Assembly: GCF_004339525.1 (NCBI RefSeq)
Contig: NZ_SMGE01000001.1
Coordinates: forward strand, 124,001 to 188,000
Origin: Flavobacterium sp. 90
GTDB taxonomy: Bacteria > Bacteroidota > Bacteroidia > Flavobacteriales > Flavobacteriaceae
Direction: 5' to 3'
Length of the DNA stretch: 64,000 bases
A program made the position numbers and the translations under genes. Positions 27,705 through 37,454 of this stretch are shown here, in pieces (positions within the stretch are counted from its first letter, which is position 1; each line of letters begins with the position of its first letter). Under the pieces are notes generated by a model. That model ran no database searches and was not told the DNA's origin. It saw only the letters and a list, made by a program, of their open reading frames with translations.

Positions 27705-27936
27705 ATTTTTTTGCCACGAATTTCACTAATTAACTCGAATTATTTTTTTGCCACAGATTAAATGGATTAAAAAAGATTATTTATTTTTTAATCGTCTTAG
27801 TAAATATTAAAAAACATTTTGATGTTTTTTAATATTTACTAAAAAAATCCTTTTTAATCCATTTAATCTGTGGAAAAAATTTCCACAAAAACACAAAGAA
27901 ATTCGCGAAAATTCGTGAAATTCGTGGCAGAAAAAA
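27705..27936. repeat. Triple-nested inverted repeat
   Basis: From outside in: TTTTTTGCCACGAATTTCAC with GAAATTCGTGGC; TTGCCACAGATTAAATGG with CCATTTAATCTGTGG; and a perfect 21-bp stem (27797-27842, starting TTAGTAAATATTAAAAAAC) with a four-base loop. It fills almost all the space between the RidA-like gene and the ClC channel. Confidence 0.85.
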
Positions 27937-27953
27937 CTTCTCTTAAATAATTA

Positions 27954-29198
27954 ATGACTTCTCAAAACCCAAAGCAAAAACTTCTGACAATTTTCAAATG
28001 GATTCTCATTTGTGTTTTAATAGGGATTTTATCAGGATCTGCGTCTGCATTTTTTCTGGTTTCTCTGGAATTTGTGACACAATTTAGAATTCACCATGAT
28101 TGGATTATCTGGCTTTTGCCGTTTGGTGGATTATTAGTTGGTTTGAGTTATTATTATTGGGGAGAATCTGTTGTAAAAGGCAATAATTTATTACTTGAAG
28201 AATACGAAAATCCTCAGAAAGTGATTCCGCTAAAAATGGCTCCCTTAGTACTTCTAGGAACTTTATTGACACATTTATTTGGAGGTTCTGCCGGTCGCGA
28301 AGGTACAGCCGTACAAATGGGCGGTGCAATTGCAGATCAATTTACCAAGATTTTCAAATTAGATAATTCCGAGAGAAAGATTTTAATCATTCTGGGAATT
28401 AGTGCCGGTTTTGCATCGGTTTTTGGAACTCCGCTGGCAGGCGCAATTTTTGCTTTGGAGGTTTTATATTTCAGCAAAATCAATCTTAAAAGCGTTATTT
28501 TATCTTTCCTTGTCGCTTATGCTGCTTATTTTACGGTAGAATTTTGGAACGTAAAACATACACATTACAGTATTCCGGTTGTTCCCGAATTTAGCATTTC
28601 AACAGTTGGCTATGTAATTATAATTGGAACTTTATCCGGATTTTCGGCTTTATTGTTTGCGAGAAGTACTCATTTCTGGAGTTCTCTTTTTTTGAAAAAT
28701 ATAAAATATCCTCCGTTACGTCCTTTCATTGGTGGAATAATTCTTGCCACTGCAATTGCAGGTTTCGGACTTACTAAATTCTCTGGATTAGGCGTTCCGG
28801 TAATTGTAGATTCCTTTTCGAATGCCAATCCTTGGTATGATTTTTTGCTTAAAATTCTATTCACAGGTTTTACTTTAGGCGCTGGTTTTAAAGGTGGCGA
28901 AGTAACTCCGTTATTTTTTGTTGGCGCCACTTTAGGAAGCGCTTTATCCTTGATAATTCCGTTGCCAATTGCATTTTTAGCAGGATTAGGATTCGTAGCT
29001 GTATTTTCGGGCGCGACCCATACTCCTATCGCCTGCACGATTATGGGCATGGAACTTTTTGGAATTCAACCCGGAATTTTTATTGCAATTGCCTGTGTAA
29101 TCGCTTACTTTTCATCAGGTTCTGTGGGAATTTATAAATCGCAAATTGTCAAAGGTGCAAAGTTCAAATTGTATCAAAGATTAAATTCGAATTTTTAA
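27954..29198 (+). CDS. ClC-type chloride channel / H+-Cl- exchanger
   Basis: 414 residues with about ten or more hydrophobic helices. The selectivity motif GGSAGREGTAVQMGGA (ClC GxxxxGREGP, with T for P) contains the gating glutamate, and GFASVFGTPLAGAIFALEV follows as in all ClC proteins. Later GGEVTPLFFVGATLGSAL fits the second ion-binding helix. Shorter than E. coli ClcA but within range for this bacterial subfamily. No cytoplasmic CBS domains. Confidence 0.92.
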   Translation: MTSQNPKQKLLTIFKWILICVLIGILSGSASAFFLVSLEFVTQFRIHHDWIIWLLPFGGLLVGLSYYYWGESVVKGNNLLLEEYENPQKVIPLKMAPLVLLGTLLTHLFGGSAGREGTAVQMGGAIADQFTKIFKLDNSERKILIILGISAGFASVFGTPLAGAIFALEVLYFSKINLKSVILSFLVAYAAYFTVEFWNVKHTHYSIPVVPEFSISTVGYVIIIGTLSGFSALLFARSTHFWSSLFLKNIKYPPLRPFIGGIILATAIAGFGLTKFSGLGVPVIVDSFSNANPWYDFLLKILFTGFTLGAGFKGGEVTPLFFVGATLGSALSLIIPLPIAFLAGLGFVAVFSGATHTPIACTIMGMELFGIQPGIFIAIACVIAYFSSGSVGIYKSQIVKGAKFKLYQRLNSNF

Positions 29199-29564
29199 AT
29201 TCCAATATTTTTAAAAATTCCAAAGAATAAATTCCAAATCCCAAATTCCAAATTCCAAATTCCCAACGGATTAAAATCCGTTACTACAAGATAAATCGTT
29301 CCTCCGGAACTTTTATTTGATTAAGGTAAAATCACATAAAAAAATCCGTTTAAATCTGCGTTTTCGCTTTAGCGAATCCGTTTCATCTGCGTATAAATTT
29401 AAATCCCAAAAAGAAAATTCCAAATTCCAAACCGACAATTGTCATTTACATTTCACAAGCGACATTTCACATTTCACAAATCACAAATTCAGCGTCAACA
29501 TAAAAGTGTGTTAATCTGTAAAATGATTTCAACATTACATTAAAAAAATGTAAATTCGCACACT
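29199..29564. repeat. Intergenic region with heptamer repeats
   Basis: No gene in 366 bp. CCAAATT-type heptamers are repeated about five times at 29229-29264. ACGGATTAAAATCCGT at 29266-29282 is a palindrome of the family seen at 43599-43757. Later fragments (AATCTGCG, TTTCACA) are degenerate repeats. TAAATTCG at 29551-29558, seven bases before the nrnA start, resembles a promoter box but is too close to be convincing. Confidence 0.6.
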
Positions 29565-30569
29565 ATGAAAATACAAGATATTCAAGCGATACAATTATTA
29601 CTCGCAACCCCAAAGAAAATCGCCATAATTCCGCACAGAGGTCCCGATGGAGACGCTATGGGCTCGACCTTAGCATTATATCATTTTTTATTAAAAAATA
29701 ATCATCAGCCAACTGTAATTGCGCCAAACGATTTTCCTGATTTTCTGGCTTGGATTCCAGGCTCTGAAACTGTAAAAATATTCGAAAAAGATACTGAAAA
29801 CTGCACCAAAATATTAGAAGAAGCTGAGCTGATTTTTACACTCGACTTTAATGCTTTTCATCGCACAGGCGAAATGGAACATACTTTAGCCAAGCTAACG
29901 GCTCCATTTATCATGATTGATCATCATCAAAAACCGGATGATTATGCTGCATATATGTACTCTGATACTTCATTTGGCTCTACTTGTGAGATGATTTATA
30001 ACTTTATTTCGTTTTTAGGCAAAAAAGAAGATCTGGACAAAACAATTGCAACATGTATTTATACTGGAATTCTAACTGATTCAGGTTCGTTTCGTTTTCC
30101 GGGAACAACAGGAAATACACACCGAATCATTGCCGAATTAATTGATTTAGGAGTTGAAAATACCCAAATTCCGGTTTTATTATTTGACAATAGTTCTTAC
30201 AGCCGTTTGCAATTATTAGGTCGTGCTTTGCAAAACATGAAGGTTTTTGAAGCGCACAAAACCTCTTATACTTCGCTTACTCAGGACGAGTTGGATTCTT
30301 TTAATTATGTGAAAGGTGATACTGAAGGAATTGTAAATTATGGATTAAGTATAAAAGGTATTCTTTTTACTGCTATTTTTATCGAAAATAAAGACGAGAA
30401 AATCATCAAAATCTCTTTCCGTTCGCAAGGAGGATTTGATGTGAACCAGTTTGCGAGAGATCATTTTAACGGAGGTGGACATAGTAATGCTGCCGGCGGA
30501 AGATCTGATGTTTCGATGGAAGAAACTTTGACAAAATTTGAAAATTTAGTAACCAAACTAAACATATAA
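29565..30569 (+). CDS. nrnA: DHH phosphoesterase: oligoribonuclease / pAp phosphatase
   Basis: 334 residues. Metal-binding motifs of the DHH family are visible: PHRGPDGDAMGS at 23-34, DFN near 94, DHH at 119-121 and the DHHA1 tail motif GGGHSNAAGG near 303-312. This matches NrnA, which degrades short RNA oligomers and removes the 3' phosphate of pAp. Cytoplasmic. It starts a tight rightward operon, with gldI only 4 bp later. Confidence 0.93.
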   Translation: MKIQDIQAIQLLLATPKKIAIIPHRGPDGDAMGSTLALYHFLLKNNHQPTVIAPNDFPDFLAWIPGSETVKIFEKDTENCTKILEEAELIFTLDFNAFHRTGEMEHTLAKLTAPFIMIDHHQKPDDYAAYMYSDTSFGSTCEMIYNFISFLGKKEDLDKTIATCIYTGILTDSGSFRFPGTTGNTHRIIAELIDLGVENTQIPVLLFDNSSYSRLQLLGRALQNMKVFEAHKTSYTSLTQDELDSFNYVKGDTEGIVNYGLSIKGILFTAIFIENKDEKIIKISFRSQGGFDVNQFARDHFNGGGHSNAAGGRSDVSMEETLTKFENLVTKLNI

Positions 30570-30573
30570 CCCC

Positions 30574-31248
30574 ATGAACTACCTAAAAACAAGCATTTAC
30601 ACCCTACTTTTTGCTGTTTTACTGGTTAGCTGTAAACAGCATGAAGATGCGAGAAGACCTATTTCAAGGACTTCAGGAACTTTCATGAAAAAATCAGTTG
30701 ATCGTAACAAAAAAATAATTGCTAATGAAGAAGAGGTTATAAAAAAAATAATCAAAAGCAATCCTAAAACTAAATATTTTGCTACCAGAAAAGGATATTG
30801 GTTTTCTTATGATGAAAAAAATGATACCGATCTTGCAACACCCAGAAAAGGAGATATCGCTTATTTTAATTTAGAAGTAAAAGATATAAAAGGCAATATT
30901 ATTTATTCAGAAGCTGATCTTGGACCTCAAACTTATTATGTAGACAAACAAGATATCATGATGGGATTGCGTGATGGTATTAAACTGATGCATAAAAATG
31001 AAATTGTGACTTTCTTGTTTCCTTCACATATTGCTTACGGATATCATGGAGACAACAAAAAAATTGGTACTAACCAATCGTTGATTTGCACGGTTACACT
31101 TCGAAATTTTGTACCGGATCCTGCCGCTGCAACCACAGGAACTCCTGCGGGACAAAATGCTGCCGGACAAACTCCGCCACCTGCAACACCAAAACCATTA
31201 GCCGTAAAACCGACAACTAAAGTTAAAAAAGATACAATAAACCCATAA
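30574..31248 (+). CDS. gldI: GldI, gliding-motility FKBP-type peptidyl-prolyl isomerase lipoprotein
   Basis: 224 residues. The leader ends LLVSCKQ with the lipidated Cys at 20. An FKBP domain covers about 90-190 (GDIAYFNLEVKD, MMGLRDGIKLMHKNEIVTFL, IAYGYHGD). The Pro/Ala-rich tail ends in KKDTINP. GldI is needed for gliding in F. johnsoniae and is thought to help fold envelope components. Its place between nrnA and two other immunophilins suggests a periplasmic folding cluster. Confidence 0.93.
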   Translation: MNYLKTSIYTLLFAVLLVSCKQHEDARRPISRTSGTFMKKSVDRNKKIIANEEEVIKKIIKSNPKTKYFATRKGYWFSYDEKNDTDLATPRKGDIAYFNLEVKDIKGNIIYSEADLGPQTYYVDKQDIMMGLRDGIKLMHKNEIVTFLFPSHIAYGYHGDNKKIGTNQSLICTVTLRNFVPDPAAATTGTPAGQNAAGQTPPPATPKPLAVKPTTKVKKDTINP

Positions 31249-31263
31249 AAAAACATTTTAAAA

Positions 31264-32337
31264 ATGAAAAAAAGTATTTTATTACTATTACTAGCCGTTA
31301 CCTCATTTTATTCTTGTAAAGACGAACACAGCAATTTACCTGATGGTTTATATGCTGACATTGAAACTAATAAAGGACATATTATCGTAGAATTAGATTA
31401 TAAAAAAGCACCAATTACGGTGGCTAACTTTGTAACTCTTGCAGAAGGTAAAAGCGAATTCGTAACTAAAGATTATCTTAAAAATAAACCATTTTATGAT
31501 GGATTAAAATTTCACCGAGTTATTGAAGATTTCATGATTCAAACCGGAGATCCTGAAGGAACTGGTTCTGGTGATGCCGGTTATAGATTTAAAGACGAAA
31601 TCACGGATCTTAAATTTGATAAAGCGGGTGTTTTGGCTATGGCAAATAATGGTCCCGGAACAAACAGCAGCCAATTTTTTATCACACACGTTGAAACTCC
31701 TTGGTTAGACGGAAAACATACGATTTTTGGTCACGTTGTAGAAAAAGGTCAGGAAGTTGTAAATCAAATCAAACAAGATGATAAAATTGTTACTGTAACT
31801 ATCATCAGAAATGGTGAAGCTGCAAAGAAGTTTGATGCTGTAAAAGTATTTCACGATTATTTTTCTGAAATCGCAAAAGAAAAAAGCAAATACGACGGAG
31901 TTCAAAAAGAAAAAGTAGCTTACTTGGCTTCTGTAAGACCAAAAGCAACAAAAACAAGCACTGGCTTAGAGTATGTAATTACTGAAAAAGGAAATGGTAA
32001 AAAACCTGCTGCAGGAACTCAAATCTACATTAACTATTCTGGTTTCTTAGAAGACGGAACTTTGTTTGATTCAAGTGTAGAAGAAGTTAATAAAGCTTAT
32101 GGAAAGTTTGATCAGGCAAGAGCAGAACAACACGGATACCAACCAATTCCGTTTCAGGCAGGTCGTAAAGACGGTATGATTCCTGGATTTATTGAAGGAA
32201 TTGAGCAACTTTCTTTTGGAGATAAAGCAGTTCTTTTTATTCCTTCTCATTTAGCATATGGAGCAACCGGAGCAGGAGGAGTTATTCCGCCAAATGCTAA
32301 TATTATTTTCGAAATACAATTATTAGAGAAACCGTAA
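31264..32337 (+). CDS. Cyclophilin-FKBP fusion lipoprotein
   Basis: 357 residues. A lipobox (FYSCKDE, Cys18) is followed by a full cyclophilin domain at about 28-200 ([33 protein letters not shown]) and an FKBP domain at about 240-357 ([47 protein letters not shown]). Both domains keep their usual core residues, so two different proline isomerases share one chain. Such dual-family immunophilins are known but uncommon. It starts 15 bp after gldI. Confidence 0.93.
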   Translation: MKKSILLLLLAVTSFYSCKDEHSNLPDGLYADIETNKGHIIVELDYKKAPITVANFVTLAEGKSEFVTKDYLKNKPFYDGLKFHRVIEDFMIQTGDPEGTGSGDAGYRFKDEITDLKFDKAGVLAMANNGPGTNSSQFFITHVETPWLDGKHTIFGHVVEKGQEVVNQIKQDDKIVTVTIIRNGEAAKKFDAVKVFHDYFSEIAKEKSKYDGVQKEKVAYLASVRPKATKTSTGLEYVITEKGNGKKPAAGTQIYINYSGFLEDGTLFDSSVEEVNKAYGKFDQARAEQHGYQPIPFQAGRKDGMIPGFIEGIEQLSFGDKAVLFIPSHLAYGATGAGGVIPPNANIIFEIQLLEKP

Positions 32338-32386
32338 TAATATTCCTATCTTTAAAACGTTATTACAGACTTAAATTCGAAACACT

Positions 32387-33553
32387 ATGAAATTTAAATT
32401 TCTATTTTTATTTTGCTTGGCAATAGCTAATATTCAAGCTCAGGCACCAAAAAAACTGGTTGCAAAACCAAAACCTGCAACAGCAAAAACCGCTCCTGCA
32501 TCAAATCCTGCTGAAGGAATTTTTGCTACTATTTCAACTACAAAAGGTGATATTGTTTTATCATTAGAATATGTAAAAGCGCCTGTAACGGTTGCAAATT
32601 TCATTACTTTGGCAGAAGGTAAAAACCCTTATGTAAAAGTCGAAAGCAAAAAAGGAAAGCCTTTTTATGACGGATTAAAATTTCACAGAGTAATTAACGA
32701 CTTTATGATTCAGGGTGGAGATCCTCAGGGAAATGGTTCCGGAGATCCTGGATATGCATTTAAAGATGAGTTTGTTTCTGAATTAACTTTTGATAAAGGT
32801 GGTGTTTTGGCAATGGCCAATTCTGGACCTGCAACAAACGGAAGTCAATTTTTTATCACTCATAAAGATACACAATGGCTTAACGGAAAGCATACTATTT
32901 TTGGTCATGTAGTTTCAGGAATGGCTGTTGTAAATAAAATTGTTCAGGATGATGTGATCACAAAAGTTGTTATTACACGCAAAGGTGCTGCTGCCAAAAA
33001 ATTTGACGCTGTAAAAGTTTTTAGCGATTATGAAAAAAACAAAGAAGCTGATAAAAAAATAGAAGCGCAAAAACTTGAAGCGCAAAAAGAACTAACTAAA
33101 AAAGTAGCTGCAGAAAAAGTAGTTTCATTTACAGCAACAAAAGCCGCAGCGACTACAACTGCATCTGGTTTAAAATATGTAATTACACAAAAAGGAAGTG
33201 GTGAAAAAGGTGCTCCTGGATCTACAATCTATTTTCATTATGCAGGCTACTTTGAAGACGGAAATCTTTTTGACAGCAGTTTGCCAAGTGTAGCAAAAGC
33301 TTACGGGCAATATAATCCTGCCAGAGATGCTCAAGGCGGATACAAAGCGTTTCCTTTTGAAGTTGGTAAAAAAGACGGAATGATTCCTGGTTTTATCGAA
33401 GCATTAGATATGATGACTGATGGTGAAAAAGCAACATTCATTCTTCCTGCAAATTTAGCATATGGAGAAAAAGGTGCCGGAGGAGTAATTCCACCAAACG
33501 CGACTTTGATTTTCGAAATTGAAGTATATAAAAATCAACCTGTTGTAAAATAA
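32387..33553 (+). CDS. Cyclophilin-FKBP fusion protein, secreted paralog
   Basis: 388 residues with the same two-domain layout as the gene before it, but with a type I signal peptide (ending IQAQAP) and an Ala/Lys/Pro linker in place of a lipobox, so probably soluble in the periplasm. Cyclophilin core [15 protein letters not shown] and FKBP core [16 protein letters not shown] are intact. A longer charged linker ([19 protein letters not shown]) joins the domains. The pair looks like a tandem duplication that split into anchored and soluble forms. Confidence 0.92.
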   Translation: MKFKFLFLFCLAIANIQAQAPKKLVAKPKPATAKTAPASNPAEGIFATISTTKGDIVLSLEYVKAPVTVANFITLAEGKNPYVKVESKKGKPFYDGLKFHRVINDFMIQGGDPQGNGSGDPGYAFKDEFVSELTFDKGGVLAMANSGPATNGSQFFITHKDTQWLNGKHTIFGHVVSGMAVVNKIVQDDVITKVVITRKGAAAKKFDAVKVFSDYEKNKEADKKIEAQKLEAQKELTKKVAAEKVVSFTATKAAATTTASGLKYVITQKGSGEKGAPGSTIYFHYAGYFEDGNLFDSSLPSVAKAYGQYNPARDAQGGYKAFPFEVGKKDGMIPGFIEALDMMTDGEKATFILPANLAYGEKGAGGVIPPNATLIFEIEVYKNQPVVK

Positions 33554-33582
33554 AAACAAGTTTATTTTATCTCATATAAATC

Positions 33583-33622
33583 AAACCCATCAAAATATAA
33601 ATTTTGATGGGTTTCTTATTTT
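33583..33622 (+). terminator. Intrinsic terminator after the immunophilin operon
   Basis: AAACCCATCAAAAT pairs with ATTTTGATGGGTTT around a four-base loop, followed by T-rich sequence. Confidence 0.75.
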
Positions 33623-33735
33623 TATTCCTTTCGTAATTATATCAAATTCATAATTTTAGAATAAAAAATTGTCTTCAAACAATAGTGATAATAATGTTTA
33701 TGACCATTTTCTACTAATTCTTAAACAAAATAGCT

Positions 33736-33743
33736 TACCTTTG
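33736..33743 (+). promoter_or_regulatory. Candidate -7 box (TACCTTTG) for the EamA gene
   Basis: TACCTTTG fits TAnnTTTG and lies 33 bp before the ATG. No clear TTG is seen at the expected upstream distance. Confidence 0.35.
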
Positions 33744-33776
33744 CCGGCTTTATTTTTTTAATCAAACAAGTATAAG

Positions 33777-34673
33777 ATGTCACAAAACAACGTATTAAAG
33801 GGAGTATTTTTAGTTGCAATAGGAGCAACAACTTACGGAATGTTAGCTACTTTCGTAAAAATGGCCTATTCTGAAGGATATACAACTGCCGAAGTAACAA
33901 CATCTCAATTTATACTTGGAATTATTGGTATTTTATTAATCAATGCTTTTCAAAAAGTAAAACATAAAGACAAAGTTGTAAAAGCGAGCAAAAAAAATAT
34001 ATTTAGCTTAATGCTTGCAGGAACTTCATTAGGAATGACTAGTTTGTTCTATTATCTGGCGGTAAAATACATTCCGGTATCTATTGGTATTGTTCTTTTA
34101 ATGCAAACGGTTTGGATGGGTGTTTTGCTTGAAATGATTTTAGAAAAAAAATTACCTTCAAAACAAAAAGTCATTGCCGTAATTATTGTACTTATTGGTA
34201 CTGTTTTGGCGACCAATATTATCCATAACGATATACAATTAGACTGGAGAGGTATCGCTTGGGGAGTTTTGGCGGCTGCATCTTTTACTACAACCATGTT
34301 TACTGCAAATAGTGTTGCTACTGAAATTTCATCGGCTCAACGAAGCTTATACATGCTTTTGGGCGGATCAATTATTGTGTTTTCATTTGCATTTGCAACT
34401 CAGGTTACCCCTTTTAACTTTGAGATTTTCATGAAATGGGGAATTATATTGGCTTTATTCGGAACTATTATTCCTCCTATGTTAATGACTGCAGGTTTCC
34501 CATTAACCGGAATTGGATTAGGAAGTATTGTTTCGGCACTAGAACTTCCGGTTTCTGTTATGATGGCTTACTTCTTATTAAATGAGCAAGTTATCTTCTC
34601 TCAATGGGTTGGGATTGTATTAATTATTTTAGCGATAATTATTATGAATGTAAATTTCAAGTCTAAAAAATAG
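33777..34673 (+). CDS. EamA/DMT family transporter
   Basis: 298 residues with ten hydrophobic segments arranged as two five-helix EamA repeats, the second beginning near WRGIAWGVLAAASFTTTMF. The pattern VSIGIVLLMQTVWMGVLLEMI and a similar PVSVMMAYFLLNEQVIFSQW in the second half is typical of drug/metabolite transporters. Substrate unknown. Flanked by a terminator upstream and a weak CAAGACaCG stem downstream. Confidence 0.9.
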   Translation: MSQNNVLKGVFLVAIGATTYGMLATFVKMAYSEGYTTAEVTTSQFILGIIGILLINAFQKVKHKDKVVKASKKNIFSLMLAGTSLGMTSLFYYLAVKYIPVSIGIVLLMQTVWMGVLLEMILEKKLPSKQKVIAVIIVLIGTVLATNIIHNDIQLDWRGIAWGVLAAASFTTTMFTANSVATEISSAQRSLYMLLGGSIIVFSFAFATQVTPFNFEIFMKWGIILALFGTIIPPMLMTAGFPLTGIGLGSIVSALELPVSVMMAYFLLNEQVIFSQWVGIVLIILAIIIMNVNFKSKK

Positions 34674-34760
34674 CCTAATTTGCAAGACACGAAAAAAAAG
34701 CGTCTTGTAATGTTATAATTGTTAATTTTTTTATAAATTCGTGAAAAACAATAAGATATC

Positions 34761-35117
34761 ATGAATTTACCTTGGCATTTATATTTAATGGCTTTTCTCT
34801 ATATAGTTGCCGGACTTAATCATTTTAGAAAACCGGGAATGTATATCAAAATCATTCCTCCTGCATTTAAAAACCCTAAATTAATAAATACCATAAGCGG
34901 AGCTGCCGAAATAATTCTTGGCATTCTTCTGCTGTTTCATCCTACACAAAATTTAGCAGCTTGGGGCATCATCGCGCTCTTAATTGCTGTATTTCCTGCT
35001 AACTTATTCATGTTTCAAAATAAAAAAGCGAGTTTCGGCTTGCCAAAATGGATTTTATTTGTACGTTTGTTCTTACAGATTATTTTCGTGTATTGGGCTT
35101 ACCAATACACCTTTTAA
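34761..35117 (+). CDS. DoxX family membrane protein
   Basis: 118 residues with four hydrophobic helices and the DoxX-like pattern GLNHFRKP and SGAAEIILGILLLF followed by FPANLFMF. Function poorly defined; some relatives take part in redox homeostasis. The aquaporin gene starts 24 bp after its stop, so they may be co-transcribed. Confidence 0.85.
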   Translation: MNLPWHLYLMAFLYIVAGLNHFRKPGMYIKIIPPAFKNPKLINTISGAAEIILGILLLFHPTQNLAAWGIIALLIAVFPANLFMFQNKKASFGLPKWILFVRLFLQIIFVYWAYQYTF

Positions 35118-35141
35118 TATTAACCATTAAATTATTTTATT

Positions 35142-35849
35142 ATGAAAAAATTATTTGCAGAATTTTTCGGAACCTATTGGCTTGTTTTTGGTGGTTGCGG
35201 GAGCGCTCTTTTTGCTGCCGGCATTCCTAATCTGGGAATTGGCTTTGCTGGTGTTGCTTTAGCCTTCGGATTAACCGTATTAACGATGGCTTATGCAGTT
35301 GGACATATCTCAGGCGGACATTTTAATCCTGCTGTATCTTTCGGTTTATGGGCTGGAGGAAGATTTCCGGCAAAAGATCTATTGCCTTACATTATTTCGC
35401 AATGTGTTGGTGCATTAGCTGCAGCGGGAACTTTGTTTATAATCTGGTCAGGTAAAGCGGGAAATGTGATTGACAATACTAAAGCCGGAGCTTTTGCTTC
35501 AAATGGTTTTGGTGCTTTTTCTCCTGATGGATATTCTTTACAATCTGCATTTATAGCTGAGTTTGTTCTGACATTATTCTTCTTATTGGTAATTCTTGGC
35601 GCTACAGATAAATTTGCAAACGGAAGATTTGCAGGAATCGCAATTGGTTTAGCCTTGACTTTAATTCACTTAATCAGTATTCCAATTACTAATACTTCAG
35701 TAAATCCTGCGAGATCATTGTCACAAGCAATTTTTACAGGCGGAGAACCTTTATCTCAGGTTTGGTTATTTTGGCTTGCACCAATTTTAGGAGCAATAGT
35801 CGCCGGATTTATTTATAAAACATTATTGCAAAACCACGCAGACGCCTAA
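35142..35849 (+). CDS. aqpZ: Aquaporin Z-type water channel
   Basis: 235 residues, six membrane helices. Both pore motifs are present: [10 protein letters not shown] and [10 protein letters not shown]. The histidine in LIHLISIP before the second NPA and the arginine after it are residues of the narrow, water-selective AqpZ filter. Normal length. Followed 40 bp later by a small GlsB-like gene and then a sterol-desaturase family gene. Confidence 0.95.
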   Translation: MKKLFAEFFGTYWLVFGGCGSALFAAGIPNLGIGFAGVALAFGLTVLTMAYAVGHISGGHFNPAVSFGLWAGGRFPAKDLLPYIISQCVGALAAAGTLFIIWSGKAGNVIDNTKAGAFASNGFGAFSPDGYSLQSAFIAEFVLTLFFLLVILGATDKFANGRFAGIAIGLALTLIHLISIPITNTSVNPARSLSQAIFTGGEPLSQVWLFWLAPILGAIVAGFIYKTLLQNHADA

Positions 35850-35889
35850 TCCCCTTTATAAATCAAATCATAACTAAAAACTTAACACT

Positions 35890-36132
35890 ATGGAATTTTT
35901 ATACTTCTTACTTATAGGAGCCATTTCAGGATGGCTGGCAGGTCAAATCTGGAAAGGTGCCGGCTTTGGATTACTTGGTAATATCGTCGTTGGTATTGTC
36001 GGCGGAATCATTGGCGGCTGGATTGCCGGAAGACTTGGTATTGGCGGCGGTGGACTTCTTTGGCAAATTATTATAGCCGTTGGAGGTGCCTGGGTGCTGT
36101 TATTTCTAATAAGTCTCATAAAAAAAGCATAA
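35890..36132 (+). CDS. GlsB/YeaQ/YmgE family small membrane protein
   Basis: 80 residues, three glycine-rich hydrophobic helices (ISGWLAGQIWKGAGFGLLGN, GIVGGIIGGWIAGRLG). This is the transglycosylase-associated/GlsB stress family. No catalytic role established. Ends in KKA and is followed by a terminator. Confidence 0.9.
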   Translation: MEFLYFLLIGAISGWLAGQIWKGAGFGLLGNIVVGIVGGIIGGWIAGRLGIGGGGLLWQIIIAVGGAWVLLFLISLIKKA

Positions 36133-36157
36133 ATACTTTTATAAGTAACTTTATTTT

Positions 36158-36208
36158 GAAAGAGAAAATCTGATATATTTATATTTGATTTTCTCTTTCT
36201 CCTTTTTA
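36158..36208 (+). terminator. Terminator-like stem after the glsB-type gene
   Basis: GAAAGAGAAAATC pairs with GATTTTCTCTTTC around a 16-base loop, followed by TCCTTTTTATT. Confidence 0.6.
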
Positions 36209-36225
36209 TTCTAAATTCAAATATT

Positions 36226-37053
36226 ATGAATGAAGTAATTGCATATTTCAGTACGATTCCCTCTTCTCATCGAAGTTTAATTTTGGTTGGAGGAATCACT
36301 TTTTTCTGGATTGTAGAGAATACCTTTCCCTTATTCCAGATGCATTACAAAAAATGGCATCATGCAGGAATCAACTTTTTCCTGACATTGACTACCATTA
36401 TCATTAACTTTTTACTGGCTGTTATACTAATTAAAACCGCATCGTGGACAACCGAAAATCATTTTGGAATCTTACAATGGCTTCCGGAGATTCCACTTTT
36501 GCTTTATACACTAATTGGATTGCTTTTATTGGATTTAATTGGAGCTTATTTACCACATTATATTCAGCATAAAATAAAGTTTCTATGGCGTTTTCATATT
36601 GTCCATCATACAGATACCTGGATTGACACGACAACGGCAAATAGGCATCATCCGGGCGAAAGCGTAATTCGGTTTGTATTTACAACTCTTGGAGTTTTGA
36701 TTGTAGGAACTCCTATGTGGATGGTCTTTTTGTACCAAACTTTATCGGTTGTAGCAACGCAGTTTAATCACGCTAATATTTCGCTGCCTAATAAACTAGA
36801 TGTTTTTCTGAGTTATTTTATTGTTTCTCCAAATATGCATAAAGTACATCATCATTATGTTGTTCCTTACACAGACAGTAATTACGGAAACATTTTTTCG
36901 GTTTGGGATCGTCTTTTTGGAACGTTTACAACATTATCCAAAGACAAATTAATCTATGGCGTTGACACACATATGCTACCTGAAGAAAACAATAAATTGA
37001 AAAATTTATTGAAAATCCCGTTTCAAAAATCGAGATCTATAAAAAACAGTTAA
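36226..37053 (+). CDS. Sterol desaturase / fatty acid hydroxylase family protein
   Basis: 275 residues, four or so membrane helices, with histidine clusters typical of the di-iron membrane hydroxylase family: HYIQH, HIVHHTD and HKVHHHY, plus NRHHPGES. It would hydroxylate or desaturate a lipid using a di-iron centre in the cytoplasmic membrane. The substrate is unknown; bacterial relatives act on fatty acids, carotenoids or ornithine lipids. Confidence 0.9.
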   Translation: MNEVIAYFSTIPSSHRSLILVGGITFFWIVENTFPLFQMHYKKWHHAGINFFLTLTTIIINFLLAVILIKTASWTTENHFGILQWLPEIPLLLYTLIGLLLLDLIGAYLPHYIQHKIKFLWRFHIVHHTDTWIDTTTANRHHPGESVIRFVFTTLGVLIVGTPMWMVFLYQTLSVVATQFNHANISLPNKLDVFLSYFIVSPNMHKVHHHYVVPYTDSNYGNIFSVWDRLFGTFTTLSKDKLIYGVDTHMLPEENNKLKNLLKIPFQKSRSIKNS

Positions 37054-37173
37054 AAACAATAAAAAAAACATACTGGAACTTACCAACTAATTATTTTTTT
37101 TATTAATATTGATACTTAAATTGAAAATCAATCTATTAATCATTAACCTCTATTTTGAATTAATTTTCACGTG

Positions 37174-37452
37174 ATGAAAAAGAGTAACCGCAAAGAATTG
37201 AATTGGGAACAAACGGAAAGACTTGTTTCGTTAGCTTTAGAAGAAAAAAATCCATTTGAAATCATAAAGAAAGAATTTGGATTAGCAGAAAAAGAAGTTC
37301 TGGAAATCATGAAAAAGAAAATGCCTCTTGAAAAATTTGAGATGTGGAAAAAGAAGGCCATTGCTAATAAACCAAAACCAAAACCAGTTAAAATAGATGA
37401 TTTTGATGAAGATTTGGATGGTAAATACTATATAAAAAACAAACTAGACTAA
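37174..37452 (+). CDS. TIGR03643 family protein
   Basis: 92 residues. I chose ATG 37174; a GTG sits one codon upstream. The segment LNWEQTERLVSLALEEKNPFEII followed by FGLAEKEVLEIMKKKM and FEMWKKKA matches the small helical TIGR03643 family. This family is often found near photolyase or cryptochrome genes, but none is nearby here. Its tail (KPKPVKIDDFDEDLDG) is an extra Lys/Pro-rich and acidic extension. Function unknown. Confidence 0.8.
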   Translation: MKKSNRKELNWEQTERLVSLALEEKNPFEIIKKEFGLAEKEVLEIMKKKMPLEKFEMWKKKAIANKPKPKPVKIDDFDEDLDGKYYIKNKLD

Positions 37453-37454
37453 GA

